Assembly: GCF_035552695.1 (NCBI RefSeq) | Contig: NZ_DASZKT010000032.1 | Location: 1-64,000 of the forward strand | Origin: Actinospica sp035552695 | GTDB taxonomy: Bacteria > Actinomycetota > Actinomycetes > Streptomycetales > Catenulisporaceae | Direction of reading: 5' to 3' | DNA: 64,000 nucleotides | In this document: positions 15,649 through 25,172 of the stretch, one piece after another | How positions within the stretch are numbered: the first letter of the stretch is position 1 | Layout: every line of letters begins with the position of its first letter | Made by a program: the position numbers and the translations under genes | The notes under the pieces: generated by a model | Database searches by the model: none | Seen by the model: the letters and a program-made list of their open reading frames with translations, nothing else | Told to the model about the DNA's origin: nothing

Positions 15649-17478
15649 CTATCCCCAGCACCCCGGCCGGGTGTCCGAGGTCACCTGGCCGTGGTCGGCC
15701 TCGATGACGTGGTGGTAGCACGGTTCCGTGATGCCCTGACTCTCGTAGTCCTCCGAATCCTGGCCGTCGGCCTGGATGCTGGCGCCGGAGTCGTCGCGCT
15801 GGAGGACGCCGCTCGCCTTGACCTGGTCGGCGATGGAGCCGGTGGTCAGCCACGCGCCGCCGCCGTTTCCTTCGGCGACGCCGACGGCCGTGGTGCTGAA
15901 GCGGGCCTGGCTGACCTGGGCGGTGAGCAGGAAGCCGGAGCCTGTCCCGTCGGGCACGTAGCTCGCGTTCATGGTGATCGGGTAGCTCCACGTCGCCTTG
16001 GTCGACAGCCCGTTGGTGGTCACGATGCCGTAGCCCTGGTCCTTCTGCGTGACCGTCTGGTTCTCGCCGCTCTGCCAGATCTTGTCAGCGTTCTGGTACG
16101 TCGCGTGCTGGCTGACGGTCGTCGTGACCCGGCCGCGGCTGGTGTCGACGTAGCCTGACACGCGCCAATCGCGGCTCGCGTCGGCGGTGATCAGGTTCGT
16201 GCCGGCGGCCGGGCTGGTGATGCTCGTCGTGAGCGACGGAGCGGCGGCGATGGTGTCCGCGGTGACGGCGCCGCCGGTGTGGGCCGTGTGCGCGTCGGTG
16301 GTGAGGAACATCGTCGCGTCGACCATCCACACGTCACTGATGTCGGCGGGCGGAACGATCGTGACCGTGTGCTGCTTTCCGTCCGAGAGCAGCCCGGCGA
16401 AGGGGGTCAGGTTCATCGTGTACGGCTCGGTGCGCAGCGAGTCGACGCTCATGATCGGCCGCCACATCAGAGGATTGATCCCGCCGCTGTAGATCACGGG
16501 ATACACCTGCGCGATCCCGGCGAGCTTGCCGTCGACCTCCACGCCCACCTCGCGGTACGTGCCGCCGCTGCAGTAGCCGTTGGCGATGTCGGCCGCGTCG
16601 TTGTCCGGGACGTTGCTGTACCAGAACTCCTCGCAGCCGTTGCCGCGCGCGTAGACCTCGACGCTGGCGCTGGTCAGGTTCGTCGGGAACGTCTCGGTGA
16701 GGCTCGCGCTCTGGCCCTTCGTCAGGTCCCACCAGTCCGAGGCGCCGTTGCTGTCGGTGTTGCTGAGCGGCAGCACCTCGTTCGCCGTGTGCGCGGCCGG
16801 GTGCGTGCGGTCGGCCACGTAGTACGTGATCTTCAGCGTGATGTGATACACGCCAGTGTATGTACTGTTGACTACATTGCCTAGGCTGACGTCGATCGGC
16901 TGCGTCTTCTCCAGCAGCGGGATGTACTTGCTGAGGTCCTCGTCGACGTGCCAGGAGATGCCCGCGGCGTCCGGCTCCGGCGTGCTGGTGCGGAAGACCT
17001 CGGCGCCGCCGATCCAGACCCCGGCGAGGCGGTCGTACTGCACGCCCGCGACGCTGCCGGACCAGTCGAGCACGACCTTGTTCCACGGCCCGGAGCAGTC
17101 GCTCGGCGGGGTGAGCGTGCCGATGTAGTCGCCGGTCGAGTAGGAGTTCGCGAAGTCGTACTGCATCGCGGTGACCGTGCAGCTTCGGGTGTCCGGGCGG
17201 GAGACCGGTTCGAACGCGGTGACCGGGTTCTGATACCCGTTCTCGACAAAGTCGGCGGAGGTACCGGAGCCGCTCCGCGCAGTGATGGTGGCGGCGTGCC
17301 GGGCGGCCCCTCCGTGCGAGGTGCTGGACGACGACGCAGAGGACGACGCTGTGCTGGACGACGCCGCGGACGACGCGGCGGCGGGCCCGGCGGTCAGCGC
17401 GAATCCGGCCACGAGTGCGGCGGCGAGGGCTGTGCCGCGCAAGGATCTCTTGCGCGATATCAACGTGGTGGTGGGCAT
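15649..17478 (-). CDS. secreted peptide-N4-(GlcNAc)-asparagine amidase A family protein
   Basis: Member of the PNGase A family, which cleaves N-glycans from asparagine. The protein has 609 residues with a Sec signal peptide (hydrophobic run ending GPAAA), a Ser-rich linker around 37-60, then the PNGase A domain. Characteristic segments are VVLDWSGSVAGVQYDRLAGV, WIGGAEVFRTSTPEPDAAGI and LGNVVNSTYTGVYHITLKI. The ATG at 17476-17478 follows GCGAGG and places the signal peptide at the N-terminus. PNGase A is best known from plants and also occurs in some bacteria and fungi that feed on glycoprotein. It stands alone and points to use of plant or fungal glycoproteins. Confidence 0.88.
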   Translation of the reverse strand: MPTTTLISRKRSLRGTALAAALVAGFALTAGPAAASSAASSSTASSSASSSSTSHGGAARHAATITARSGSGTSADFVENGYQNPVTAFEPVSRPDTRSCTVTAMQYDFANSYSTGDYIGTLTPPSDCSGPWNKVVLDWSGSVAGVQYDRLAGVWIGGAEVFRTSTPEPDAAGISWHVDEDLSKYIPLLEKTQPIDVSLGNVVNSTYTGVYHITLKITYYVADRTHPAAHTANEVLPLSNTDSNGASDWWDLTKGQSASLTETFPTNLTSASVEVYARGNGCEEFWYSNVPDNDAADIANGYCSGGTYREVGVEVDGKLAGIAQVYPVIYSGGINPLMWRPIMSVDSLRTEPYTMNLTPFAGLLSDGKQHTVTIVPPADISDVWMVDATMFLTTDAHTAHTGGAVTADTIAAAPSLTTSITSPAAGTNLITADASRDWRVSGYVDTSRGRVTTTVSQHATYQNADKIWQSGENQTVTQKDQGYGIVTTNGLSTKATWSYPITMNASYVPDGTGSGFLLTAQVSQARFSTTAVGVAEGNGGGAWLTTGSIADQVKASGVLQRDDSGASIQADGQDSEDYESQGITEPCYHHVIEADHGQVTSDTRPGCWG

Positions 17479-17570
17479 GAGGAACAACCTCGCCCAATCG
17501 GCCGCACGCGTAAACCCCCTGAAGGCAAAATCGGATGCACGTCGCGGCTCCCGCACGTAGCATGCCCGGC

Positions 17571-18551
17571 ATGGATCCTGTCTGGCGCACACTGACCAGG
17601 GACGACGCGCCCGCGCTCGCCGAGCTCAACGCGGCGGCGGACGCCGTGGACCAGTTGGACGAGGCCTACGGAGCCGAGGACTTCGCAGAGGAGTTCGACA
17701 GCCCCGCGGTGGACGCGCAGGACGGCGCCTACGGCGCCTTCATCGACGGACGCCTCGTCGCCGCCGGGATCGTCTACGCGCGCACGGCGGCCGATCCGGT
17801 ACATAGGATGTTCTTCTGGGGCAAGGTGCTCCCCGAACTGCGCCGACGCGGACTCGGCACGGCGGTCGTCGAATGGGCGTTGGGCGCGGCGGCACGGATC
17901 ACCGAGCGACGCTTCCCGGGTGCTCGGTGCGAACTGCATGCGGGCGTGCACGACACGCTGACGGGCGGCGTCGCGCTGTTCAAGGCGTGCGGGTTCACGG
18001 CGAAGCGCTACGAGTTCCTGATGGAGCTGGACCTTGCCGGCCGAGAGTCCGGAAAGACGCAGGTCCCGGACGGCTTCACGCTCATCAACTACGAGGACGC
18101 GCTGGCCGAGGAGTTCCGCGATACGCACAACATCGCCTTCGTTCCCGACCATCCGGGCTCTACCATCCAGACCGTCGAATCCTGGCCGCACGTCATGGGA
18201 ACCGGGACCGCGAGCTTCCAGGGAGAGCTGACCTTCGGGCTGCGCGACGCGGAATCCGGCACCCTCGCCGGCTACATCTTCTGCCGCTGCTACGAGGCGA
18301 ATACCGCCGCGACCGGCCGCCGCGACCTGTACATCAACTACATCGGCACCCGCCGCGAACACCGCGGACGCGGCATTGCCAGCACCCTGATCAACCTGGC
18401 CGCCGAGGGCGCGGCCGCCAGGGGCTTCGATTCCGCGTCGCTGGGCGTCTACGGGGACAATCCGAGCGGCGCGCTCGGCGTCTACCAGCGCGCGGGATTC
18501 ACCGTGCGGCACCGGATGACCATCTTCATGCGCGAGGCGTCCGTAGGATGA
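17571..18551 (+). CDS. tandem-GNAT acetyltransferase
   Basis: Two GNAT folds in one chain of 326 residues, the arrangement of mycothiol synthase and its relatives. The N-terminal domain has a degenerate P-loop region (LPELRRRGLGTAVVEWAL). The C-terminal domain has a clear acetyl-CoA loop, RREHRGRGIASTLINLA, followed by GVYGDNPSGALGVYQRAGF. It does not look like MshD itself, so the acceptor is unknown. The start at 17571 (MDPVWRTL) fits the domain edge; an ATG three codons upstream is possible. It is divergent from the PNGase A gene and 4 bp from the HAD gene, so the two are probably cotranscribed. Confidence 0.88.
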   Translation: MDPVWRTLTRDDAPALAELNAAADAVDQLDEAYGAEDFAEEFDSPAVDAQDGAYGAFIDGRLVAAGIVYARTAADPVHRMFFWGKVLPELRRRGLGTAVVEWALGAAARITERRFPGARCELHAGVHDTLTGGVALFKACGFTAKRYEFLMELDLAGRESGKTQVPDGFTLINYEDALAEEFRDTHNIAFVPDHPGSTIQTVESWPHVMGTGTASFQGELTFGLRDAESGTLAGYIFCRCYEANTAATGRRDLYINYIGTRREHRGRGIASTLINLAAEGAAARGFDSASLGVYGDNPSGALGVYQRAGFTVRHRMTIFMREASVG

Positions 18552-18555
18552 GCGC

Positions 18556-19227
18556 ATGAGTTTCGCCTTCTTCGACCTCGACGACACTCTGGTGGACACC
18601 CGAACCGCGCTGCACGCGTGGGCACTCGACTTCGTCGCCGAGTACGGAATCGGTGACGGGAACGACGAGCTGGCCGCGGCCCACGTCGTGACCCGCCGGG
18701 CGCGCGAGGTCGACACCTGGCTGGAGTTCGCCGAGAAGGCCCGCGAGTGGTACGGGATCGCCACCCCGGTAGCAGAGCTCTTCGACGAGTTCGCCGAGTC
18801 GTACGCACGGAAGTTCACCCTCTCTCCGACCGTGGCCGCCGGGCTGACGCGGCTGCGCGACGCGGGCTGGCTGCTCGGCATCGTCACCAACGGCATGACG
18901 CGCGTGCAGCACGGCAAGATCGACCACGTCTGCCTGCGCGACTACGTGGACGCGGTGATCGACTCCCAGTCGGCCGGGTACCGCAAACCGGATCGGCGGA
19001 TCTTCGAGCTCGCGGCGGGCAAGCTCGGCGTCGAACTGGGGCCGGACGGCTGGATGGTCGGCGACATGCTCTCCAAGGACGTCGAGGGCGGGATCGCCGC
19101 GGGTCTGCGCACGATCTGGCTGCCGTACGACGTCGTCCGCGGCCCTGCGGACCCGCGGCCGGAGTTCGCCGCCGCGTCCATCGACGAGGCGATCGCCCTC
19201 GTCGAGCGCGCGGGCGGCCCGGAATAA
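18556..19227 (+). CDS. HAD-superfamily phosphatase
   Basis: Cytosolic hydrolase of 223 residues with all four HAD motifs. Motif I is FFDLDDTLVDT with the Asp nucleophile, motif II is GIVTNG, motif III is the lysine in GYRKPDRRIF, and motif IV is WMVGDMLSKDVEGG. A helical C1 cap lies between motifs I and II. This pattern matches the YjjG/phosphoglycolate-phosphatase-like group that removes phosphate from small metabolites or non-canonical nucleotides. It begins 4 bp after the GNAT stop. Substrate is not predictable. Confidence 0.92.
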   Translation: MSFAFFDLDDTLVDTRTALHAWALDFVAEYGIGDGNDELAAAHVVTRRAREVDTWLEFAEKAREWYGIATPVAELFDEFAESYARKFTLSPTVAAGLTRLRDAGWLLGIVTNGMTRVQHGKIDHVCLRDYVDAVIDSQSAGYRKPDRRIFELAAGKLGVELGPDGWMVGDMLSKDVEGGIAAGLRTIWLPYDVVRGPADPRPEFAAASIDEAIALVERAGGPE

Positions 19228-19289
19228 TCCCCGGCCGCGCACCGCTGACCTCAGTGAATGAACTTCTAGAGGTCGGTGGGAGCCGGAAT

Positions 19290-20030
19290 ATGCAAGTCGA
19301 GATCTGGAGCGATGTGGCCTGTCCGTGGTGCTACATCGGGAAGGCCCGCTTCGAGCAGGGGCTCGCCGAGTTCGAGCACAAGGACGAGGTGGAGGTCGTC
19401 TTCCGCTCCTTCGAGCTCGACCCGCAGCGGCCCGAGGGCGAGACTGCGCAGGTCATCCCGATGCTCGCGCAGAAGTACGGCATGTCCGAGAGCCAGGCGC
19501 GGCAGGCGGAGCAGCGGGTCGCGGACAATGCGCGGTCCGAGGGCCTCGACTACATCGCGGAGGGTCGCGACAGCGGCAGCACCTTCGCCATCCACCGGCT
19601 GCTGCACTTCGCCAAGACCAAGGGCGCGCAGAACGAGCTGATCGACCTCACCTTCAAGGCGAACTTCGCGGACGAGCGCTCCGTGTTCGGCCGCGGTCGC
19701 GTGCTGGAACTGGCCGTCGAGGCGGGCCTGGACAAGGACGAGGCGGCCGCGGTCTACGACGACCCGCAGGCGTACGCGGCCGATGTGCGGCAGGACGAGC
19801 GGGAGGCCGAGGAACTCGGCGCGACAGGCGTGCCCTTCTTCGTGCTCGACCGGCGCTTCGGCGTGTCCGGCGGGCAGCCCGCCGACCTGTTCAGGCAGGC
19901 GCTGGAGGAGGCGTGGCGCACGCGTCCGCAGCCGCTGAAGCTGCCGACCGTGCCGGGGCTCGGTCCGGACGACATCGGCACCAGCGGCGAGATCTGCGGC
20001 CCGGACGGCTGCGCGGTCCCGCAGCGGTAG
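19290..20030 (+). CDS. DsbA-family oxidoreductase (FrnE type)
   Basis: Cytosolic thioredoxin-fold protein of 246 residues with no signal peptide. The active site is CPWC in IWSDVACPWCYIGKARF at the N-terminus. An inserted helical domain follows, then GATGVPFFVLDRRFGVSG, which contains the cis-proline (GVPFF), and a C-terminal CGPDGC pair. It is related to FrnE and to HCCA isomerase. FrnE-like proteins act as disulfide isomerases or oxidoreductases linked to stress tolerance. The C-terminal cysteine pair is unusual enough to note and may resolve disulfides. Confidence 0.92.
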   Translation: MQVEIWSDVACPWCYIGKARFEQGLAEFEHKDEVEVVFRSFELDPQRPEGETAQVIPMLAQKYGMSESQARQAEQRVADNARSEGLDYIAEGRDSGSTFAIHRLLHFAKTKGAQNELIDLTFKANFADERSVFGRGRVLELAVEAGLDKDEAAAVYDDPQAYAADVRQDEREAEELGATGVPFFVLDRRFGVSGGQPADLFRQALEEAWRTRPQPLKLPTVPGLGPDDIGTSGEICGPDGCAVPQR

Positions 20031-20069
20031 CCTGCGAAATCAACGCGGCGAAGGCGGACGCGACGACGG

Positions 20070-20852
20070 TCAGCGCATCAGCCGCGAGCCGAGGTAGTCG
20101 ACCGACTCCTTGAGCAGGCCGGGGACGTCCGGGTAACCCTCGAAGCAGTGGCCGGCGCCGGGTACGACGTGCAGCGTCGAGTCCGCGCCGACATCGAGCA
20201 GCCGCCCGTGCAGCCGCAGGCTCTGCGAGATCGGCACCTCCTCGTCCGCGTCGCCGTGCACGAGGAGGACGGGCGGGGCCCCCTCGCGCACGTGCGTCAT
20301 CGGGCTGGCGGCGCCCGCGAGCTCGCGCGCGTCCTTCATCAGCACGCCGTAGAGCGCCGACTGCCGCTCCAGGTCCGCGGGATCCGTGGGTAGGAACTCC
20401 GCGAGGTCCGTCACCGGATACCACGCGACCACGGCCTTCACCTGCGGAATCGTCAACCCGGCCAGCAGCGCGTGCAGGCCGCCCGCCGACTCGCCCCAGA
20501 CCCCGAGCCGATCCGGGTCGTAGCCGTAGCGCGGCGCCCGCTGGACCAGGAACCGCACCGCGGCACGCACGTCGGCCGCCTGGTCCGCGGGACGCGCGGC
20601 GGGCGCGAGCCGGTAGTCGATCGAGGCGCAGGCCAGCCCGGCGGCGGTCAGCGCGCCGAAGATCGAGCCGGGCGAGAGCGTGCCCGGCAGCCCGACCCGG
20701 TCCCCGCTGTGGAACCCGCCGCCGTGGATCCAGATGACGAGCGGGGGCCGGGTCACGCCGTCCGGCGTATAGAGGTCCAACAGAGTCGGCTCGAAGCCGG
20801 GGACCGCGGAGTATTCGAGGCCACGTCGGATCACCTCAGCTATTTTACTCAC
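20070..20852 (-). CDS. alpha/beta-hydrolase esterase (HSL/BD-FAE-like)
   Basis: Cytosolic carboxylic-ester hydrolase of 260 residues. The oxyanion motif is HGGGF, the nucleophile elbow GESAG, and the acid and histidine are suggested by VHGDADEEVP and PGAGHCFEGY near the C-terminus. The layout matches acetyl-esterase/feruloyl-esterase-like proteins. It has no signal peptide, so it probably acts on small esters that have been imported. It is convergent with the DsbA gene and lies just downstream of the broken ABC permease. Confidence 0.9.
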   Translation of the reverse strand: MSKIAEVIRRGLEYSAVPGFEPTLLDLYTPDGVTRPPLVIWIHGGGFHSGDRVGLPGTLSPGSIFGALTAAGLACASIDYRLAPAARPADQAADVRAAVRFLVQRAPRYGYDPDRLGVWGESAGGLHALLAGLTIPQVKAVVAWYPVTDLAEFLPTDPADLERQSALYGVLMKDARELAGAASPMTHVREGAPPVLLVHGDADEEVPISQSLRLHGRLLDVGADSTLHVVPGAGHCFEGYPDVPGLLKESVDYLGSRLMR

Positions 20853-20873
20853 TCTCCTAGATCGGGAAACGGT

Positions 20874-23045
20874 TCAGCCCAGGGCTCGGCCGGATCCGGG
20901 CGCCTTCGAACGGCTCAGCAGCATAGCGCCGAGCGCCGTCAGCAGCGGAACGGCGAGCGCGAGGCCGCCGAGATCCAGCCACGGGACGGCGAACGGGCGC
21001 GACGCACCGGACATCTCGGGCCCGATCTGCGCCAGATCGCTGACTTTGACCAGGCCCGCCGCGATGAGGAAGCCGATCGGGACACCGATCAGCACGCCGA
21101 GTCCGGTCACCACGAGCGCGGTGCTGCCGGCCGGCCAACGCCGCGTCCACGGGCTGCCGCCGACCGCGACGAGCGTCTCCTGGTCCGCGCGGCCGTCCGC
21201 GAGCGCCAGGCCCGTTGCGATGGCCGCGGCGCCGATCGCGACGAACATCGCGGCGAGCAGCACCACCTCGTTCGCGAGCCCGTAGTTGCTGTGCAGGCCG
21301 TCCTCAACCATCAGCCCGCCGCTGACGCTGAAGCCGTCGAGGATCTGGTTCGCGGCGAACTGCTGCGTGGCATCGGCGTGACTGCTCAGGTCGAGCAGCA
21401 GCGTCTGCGTGCCACCCGCGATGCCGGCCGCCTGAGCGGTCTTCGGCGCGAGGATGAAGCCGGGGTTCGGATATCCGTGCACGGGGACGTAGACGGCCGG
21501 GATGGTCACGTACCTCGCCTTCGGATTCCCCTTGCCTCCTGCCGGGGCGTCCAGCATCACCTTGCCGTTCCGCACGATCCCTGGCGTGAACAGGACTACG
21601 CCGCCTTGATCGAGCACTGCGTCTGCCTGTGCGTTGTCGAACCCTGTCACCTCGCGGAACACCTGCGGGCCGCCGACCATGCTCTGCGGGGTGGCGCCGC
21701 CGTACGAGCCCGCGCCGCAGAGTGAGGTTATGTCGCTGTTCGCGGTGGATTCGTCGCTGGGGCACGGGCTCTGGCCGGGATACATGAAGGAGACCTGCCA
21801 GGTGTCCGGGGCGTCGGCCCGTCCCGCCGACTGTGTCAGCATGCTGTCCGTTATCGGCAGGACGCCGCGCAGCTTGGCGGTGATCGCGGAGGCCTGCTGC
21901 CCGTTGGCGACGCCCACCACGGCGACCTGGTTGGGCAGCAGTGCGGGCTGGTAGCCGGCCTGCTCCAGGACCACGCCGCTCTGGATCCACGCACCGGCGG
22001 CCACGGCACCGGCGACGGCGGCGAACATCGCCGCGACCGCCGGCGTCGTGCGCGCCGAGTTGCGCGCCCCGTCCCGCAGCGCCAGCCGGGGGCCGAGTGG
22101 CAGGACCCTGCCGAACCTGGCGAGCAGCCGGATGATCGCCGGGGTGCACAGGATGCAGCCGACCTCGATGAGCGCGATGCCCAGGACGACGTCCAGGCCT
22201 CCGCTGCTGAAGCTGTGACCGCCGAAGTAGTACTCCGCGACCATGCCGAGGGCGATCAGCACCAGGCCGAGCGCCAGGCGGCCGACGCGCACCCGGCGGC
22301 CGGCCACCGTGCGGCGACCGTTGAGGGCACTGAGAATATCCCGCTTCGCCACGGACAGCGCGGGCGCGAGCGCCGAGCACAGGCCGAGCACGATGGCGAG
22401 GAGCGCCACGATCAGCACGCGGGCGACGTCCACGTGCACGGCTCCGGGAAGTCGGCCGGAATACCGCGCCATGAAGGCGAGCGTCACCGCGCCTGCCCCG
22501 AAGCCGAGCCCGGCCCCCAGTACGCCCGCGATCGTGCCGAGCACCAGACCGTCAGCGAGCACGATTCTGCGCAGGTGGGTGCCGTCAGCGCCGACCGCAC
22601 CCAGCATCGCGTACTCGCGCTCGCGGCGGCGCGCGGAGACCGCGAAGGCCGGTCCGGCGAGCAGTACGACCTCGAGCAGCGCGATGCCGACCGTAATGGT
22701 CACGACCGCGAGTTTCGCCGCGCTCGCGCTTCCCGGCGCGCCGTATGCCCGAAGGTAATAAGGGGTCTTCGACGCTGCGGGCGGATCCAGCACGACGTCA
22801 CGCGAGACGACGCGGTAGCCGCCCTGGTTCAGCTGTTCGACCCGGCTCCACGTCACGCCGCCGTGGTTCAGCACGAACCAGCCGACGTGGCTTTCGCCGA
22901 TCACCGCCGGGGCACCCGGCAGTGCGTAGATCGCGTCCCCGGTCATGGCCGTCGGCTGCTGCATGAGGCCGACGACGGTGAACGACGCGGCCTGGCCATC
23001 GCGTGTGGACGAGGCGGGGATGGTCACCGTGCCGCCGACCCGCAG
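20874..23045 (-). pseudogene. FtsX/MacB-like ABC permease, 5' end deleted
   Basis: About 720 residues of a two-repeat FtsX-type permease remain. They comprise the end of the first extracytoplasmic domain, transmembrane bundles around YAMLGAVGADGTHLRRIVL, a second periplasmic domain, and a C-terminal bundle (VVLLAAMFVAIGAAAIATGL). The first transmembrane helix and perhaps 150-200 residues of the normal N-terminus are missing. The permease frame begins at LRVGGTVTIP, directly fused out of frame to the start of an ATPase gene (23045-23116). Translation from an ATG at 23103-23105 is possible but would give a permease without its first helix. The family is clear; loss of function is inferred. Confidence 0.8.
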
Positions 23046-23116
23046 GCCTCCCCGCTGCCGTGCACGCGTGTCAGATCCCTGAGGCTGACGACGGGCCCTA
23101 CCCATTCCTGCGGCAT
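23045..23116 (-). pseudogene. ABC-transporter ATPase, N-terminal 24 codons only
   Basis: After the padR stop, an ATG (23114-23116, overlapping padR) starts MPQEWVGPVVSLRDLTRVHG. This is the usual first beta strands of a LolD/MacB-type ATPase. After about 24 codons the sequence becomes that of the permease in another frame. Walker A, signature and Walker B motifs are all absent. The missing ATPase body and the permease N-terminus were probably lost in a single deletion. Confidence 0.75.
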
Positions 23117-23613
23117 ACCTGTTCCTCCACGTGGTCCAGCCAGCGGATCTCCGCCTCGGCCTGGAAGATCTGCGCCTCGAGGACGAGCGACCAGGCCAGG
23201 TGCGGCTCGGTGGCCCGCAGCTTGCGCTGGGTCAGTGAGTGCAGGGTGGTCTGCGCGTGGTTGCGTTGAAGCTGCACCAGCGCGGCGACGTCCACCCCCG
23301 GCACGGTCACGGCCAGCGCCAGTTTCATCGCGAGCTCGTCGCGCGGCCGATCGCTCTGCGTGATCGGCCGCGCGAACCAGTCGTCGAGTTCCGTCACGCC
23401 GGACGACGTGATCTCGTAGACGACGTGCCCCTCCGCGTCCTCGCCGGTCTTGGCGACGAGGCCGTCCCGCTCCAGCCGACCGAGCGTGGTGTAGACCTGG
23501 CCGATGTTCACCGGCCAGGTCGAGCCGGTCGTCTCCTCGAATGCGGCGCGCAGCTGGTATCCGTAGCCCGGCCGCTCCCGCAGCAACGCGAGAATCCCGT
23601 GCTTGACGGACAT
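23098..23613 (-). CDS. PadR-family transcriptional regulator
   Basis: 171 residues. The N-terminal winged helix reads VKHGILALLRERPGYGYQLR, with QVYTTLGRLERDGLVAK as recognition helix and wing. The C-terminal dimerisation helices are of the PadR-s1/VirR type. PadR proteins of this length usually repress an adjacent ABC exporter of the MacB/FtsX class. The ATG at 23611-23613 is chosen because GGGGAGG lies 8 nt upstream. The transporter it should control is broken immediately downstream, but the regulator and its operator look intact. Confidence 0.93.
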   Translation of the reverse strand: MSVKHGILALLRERPGYGYQLRAAFEETTGSTWPVNIGQVYTTLGRLERDGLVAKTGEDAEGHVVYEITSSGVTELDDWFARPITQSDRPRDELAMKLALAVTVPGVDVAALVQLQRNHAQTTLHSLTQRKLRATEPHLAWSLVLEAQIFQAEAEIRWLDHVEEQVCRRNG

Positions 23614-23639
23614 GGTGCGCACCTCCCCTCCAGCTGTTG

Positions 23640-23665
23640 CATACGCAGTATGTATACCGAGTATG
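23640..23665 (-). promoter_or_regulatory. double palindromic PadR operator
   Basis: Two adjacent 13-bp palindromes, CATACgcaGTATG (23640-23652) and TATACcgaGTATG (23653-23665), lie 27 bp upstream of the padR start. They are AT-rich islands in GC-rich DNA and would include the -10 region. Two stacked dimers are expected; autoregulation is inferred. Confidence 0.6.
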
Positions 23666-23745
23666 TAGCCCGAAACGCAAGCGGCGCAACGGAAAGGGGC
23701 CGCACAGGTTTCCCGATGCGGCCCCTGACCTGGTTGTTCGAGTAC

Positions 23746-25077
23746 TCAGTCGGCCAGCCCGACCGAGATCATCTCCCCGGTCTCCTCGGCGGTCTCCTCG
23801 TCGCCCGGCTCGCCCGCCGCGTCCGCGGTCTCGCCGCCGTCCGCGGCCGCGATCAGCTGATGCCCGGTAGCCAGCACGCCGATCGCCACGATCAGCATCG
23901 CGGCGCCGACGTAGAACGGCACGTGCACGTTGTAGTGCGCGGCCAGCTTCCCGGCGAAGTAGGGCGCGAGCCCGCCGCCGATGAACCGCACGAAGCCGTA
24001 CGCGGCCGAGGCCACCGACCGGTCGACCGGCGAGACCTGCATGACCGCCTGCGTCATCAGGGTATTGCTGACACCGATGAAGGCTCCTGACACGATGACC
24101 GCGACGATCAGCACCGCCTTGTGGTCCGTCCACAGCGCGATCACCAGCAGGTCGAGCGCCATCAGGGAGAAGTTGGCGTACTGCGTGCGCGCCGTGCCGA
24201 ACCTGGCCTGCAGCCGCGGCGCCACCAGCACCGCGAAGATCGCGACGAACAGTCCCCAGCCGGTGAACACGAACCCCAGCTCGTGAATGCCCAGGTTCAT
24301 CGGGAACGGGCTGTACGCGAGCACCGTGAAGAACGCCCAGTTGTAGAACAGCGCCACGATGCTCACCGTCGCCAACCCCCGGTGCCGCAGCGCGCGCAGC
24401 GGCTCGGTGAGCCCGATCTTCCGAGTGGGCTTCGGAGTCTGATCCAGGAAGACGAGGGTCGCGGTCAGCGAAATCGCCATCAGCACCGTGACACCGAAGA
24501 ACGGCCCGCGCCAGCTGATCCCGCCGAGCAGCCCGCCGACCAGCGGACCGAGCGCGATGCCGACCCCCAGCGCCGTCTCGTACAGAATGATCGCCCCGTT
24601 GAACCCGCCGGACGCCGCGCCGACGATGACCGCGAGCGAGGTGGCGATGAACAGCGCGTTCCCGAGCCCCCAGCCCGCCCGGAAGTCGATGATCTGGGCG
24701 ATCGTGTGCGAAGACCCCGCCAGCGCGCTGAACAGCACGATGAGTACGAGCCCCGCGATCAGCGTCCGCTTGCCGCCGATGCGGCTGGAGACCCAGCCGG
24801 TCACCAGCATCGCGACGGCCGTGACCACCAGGTAGCTGGTGAACAGCAGCTCGACGTTGCTCGTGCTGGCGTGCAGCTGCGAGGAGAGCGCGGGCAGGAT
24901 CGGATCGACGAGCCCGATGCCCATGAAGGACACCACGCAAGCGAACGCGACCGCCCAAACGGCCCTCGGCTGACGGAAGGGGCTCCCGGTCGCCGCGTGG
25001 CCGTGGCTGTGATTGTCGCCGTGGCCGGGGTCGGGGGTGTGCGGTTGAGTCTGAACGTCCGTATTGCTGCTGCTCAT
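23746..25077 (-). CDS. MFS efflux transporter
   Basis: Major facilitator of 443 residues, DHA-type. It begins with a His/Gly-rich cytoplasmic tail (GHGDNHSHGHAATG), followed by about 12 transmembrane helices. The A-like motif is GWVSSRIGGKRTLIAG between helices 2 and 3, and ETALGVGIALGPLVGG is the motif-C-like exporter signature in helix 5. The C-terminus is an acidic tail. It lies downstream of a MarR gene on the same strand, a typical regulator-exporter pair for drug or toxin efflux. The His-rich N-terminus might bind a metal, but that is speculative. Confidence 0.92.
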   Translation of the reverse strand: MSSSNTDVQTQPHTPDPGHGDNHSHGHAATGSPFRQPRAVWAVAFACVVSFMGIGLVDPILPALSSQLHASTSNVELLFTSYLVVTAVAMLVTGWVSSRIGGKRTLIAGLVLIVLFSALAGSSHTIAQIIDFRAGWGLGNALFIATSLAVIVGAASGGFNGAIILYETALGVGIALGPLVGGLLGGISWRGPFFGVTVLMAISLTATLVFLDQTPKPTRKIGLTEPLRALRHRGLATVSIVALFYNWAFFTVLAYSPFPMNLGIHELGFVFTGWGLFVAIFAVLVAPRLQARFGTARTQYANFSLMALDLLVIALWTDHKAVLIVAVIVSGAFIGVSNTLMTQAVMQVSPVDRSVASAAYGFVRFIGGGLAPYFAGKLAAHYNVHVPFYVGAAMLIVAIGVLATGHQLIAAADGGETADAAGEPGDEETAEETGEMISVGLAD

Positions 25078-25126
25078 TCGCGTCGCTTCGCTTTCGATAC
25101 GAGATTGTCCTTGTGGGATCGATGTT

Positions 25127-25154
25127 CTCGACTGGTGGTTTTCGACTGGTGGTT
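25127..25154. repeat. 14-bp tandem duplication between marR and the MFS gene
   Basis: CTCGACTGGTGGTT (25127-25140) is followed directly by TTCGACTGGTGGTT (25141-25154), and the start of a third copy (TCTCGAC) follows. It sits in the 95-bp gap upstream of the MFS start and could be a regulator site or simple slippage. Confidence 0.5.
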
Positions 25155-25172
25155 CTCGACTTCTGCGTGCTG

